A program made the position numbers and the translations under genes. Shown here piece by piece: positions 63,855 through 64,000 of a DNA stretch of 64,000 nucleotides. The stretch is from Funiculus sociatus GB2-C1 (GTDB lineage: Bacteria > Cyanobacteriota > Cyanobacteriia > Cyanobacteriales > FACHB-T130), in contig NZ_JAMPKJ010000017.1 in NCBI RefSeq assembly GCF_039962115.1, positions 1 through 64,000 of the forward strand, in the 5' to 3' direction. The notes under the pieces are model-generated. The model saw only the letters and a list, made by a program, of their open reading frames with translations. It did not search any database and was not told the DNA's origin. Each line of letters opens with the position of its first letter. Within the stretch, counting starts at the first letter, position 1.

Positions 63855-64000
63855 GTTAGAATGTGACTAATAAAAATTAAGGAATCAGTAGCTAACTGGT
63901 TTATGTTTTTGTAGGTTCAGGGTTCAAGAGTCCTACCTTGCATACGCTTTGTGTGAAGCTATCTTCGTAGCGATCGCGCCTATCCCATAGCGATCCAGAG

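Noticed and set aside
63915-63945. tRNA-like T-loop words (GGGTTCAAGAGTCC)
   Set aside because: No acceptor stem or anticodon arm can be formed around it, so it is not a tRNA.

Overview
This window is chromosomal DNA from a cyanobacterium, probably a filamentous one. The evidence is the very frequent HIP1 octamer GCGATCGC, photosynthesis and NDH-1 genes (acsF, ndhF, ndhD, an RbcR-type LysR regulator), the clpR-clpP3 pair, DUF370/RemA next to gmk, a biosynthetic arginine decarboxylase, a PEP-CTERM protein, and many heptanucleotide repeats of the CCCCAAT / TTCCCAA type known from filamentous cyanobacteria. I cannot name the genus. No tRNA, rRNA, CRISPR array, intact transposase or phage module was found.

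Layout. 0-4 kb: a secreted SH3 protein, then remA-gmk divergent from rqcH. 4.6-11 kb: a four-CBS histidine kinase, an HtrA-type protease and speA. 11-23 kb: an accessory-looking region with a two-TM protein, a CHAT (caspase-like) TPR protein, a membrane-anchored subtilase overlapping a small downstream gene, three small conserved proteins, and an XRE/NACHT NTPase. 23-31 kb: a ComFB-like protein, a rhomboid lacking its catalytic serine, HemW, a PIN/TRAM protein, Uma2, a VWA protein and clpR-clpP3. 31-38 kb: a J-domain protein, a large Ser/Thr kinase fused to an extracytoplasmic ligand-binding domain, MoaD, a MITE-like element, a Cys-rich mini membrane protein, a beta-barrel candidate and acsF. 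38-48 kb: a TM2 protein, thrC with a MoaD/ThiS-like protein and a DUF2996 protein, ndhF-ndhD, thioredoxin, an NnrU/Z-ISO-like protein and rbcR. 48-54.5 kb: a five-gene same-strand cluster of one membrane Ser/Thr kinase and four membrane-tethered solute-binding proteins. 54.7-64 kb: a Crp-type regulator, a stand-alone DALR domain protein, a Cof-type HAD phosphatase, a CDF-like transporter, a PEP-CTERM protein and polA.

The most interesting system is the kinase plus tethered binding-protein cluster at 48.3-54.5 kb. It looks like a one-component receptor kinase split into parts: the gene at 31.9-34.4 kb carries the same zinc-ribbon/kinase module and the same TPR-like/ligand-binding module in one polypeptide. 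No permease or ATPase gene accompanies any of these binding proteins, so ligand sensing is more likely than transport. Other notable points are a 31-residue triplication and a missing exonuclease aspartate in DNA polymerase I, a probable pseudoprotease rhomboid, and a dispersed palindromic repeat with a conserved core that occurs between genes and, in frame, inside a histidine kinase.
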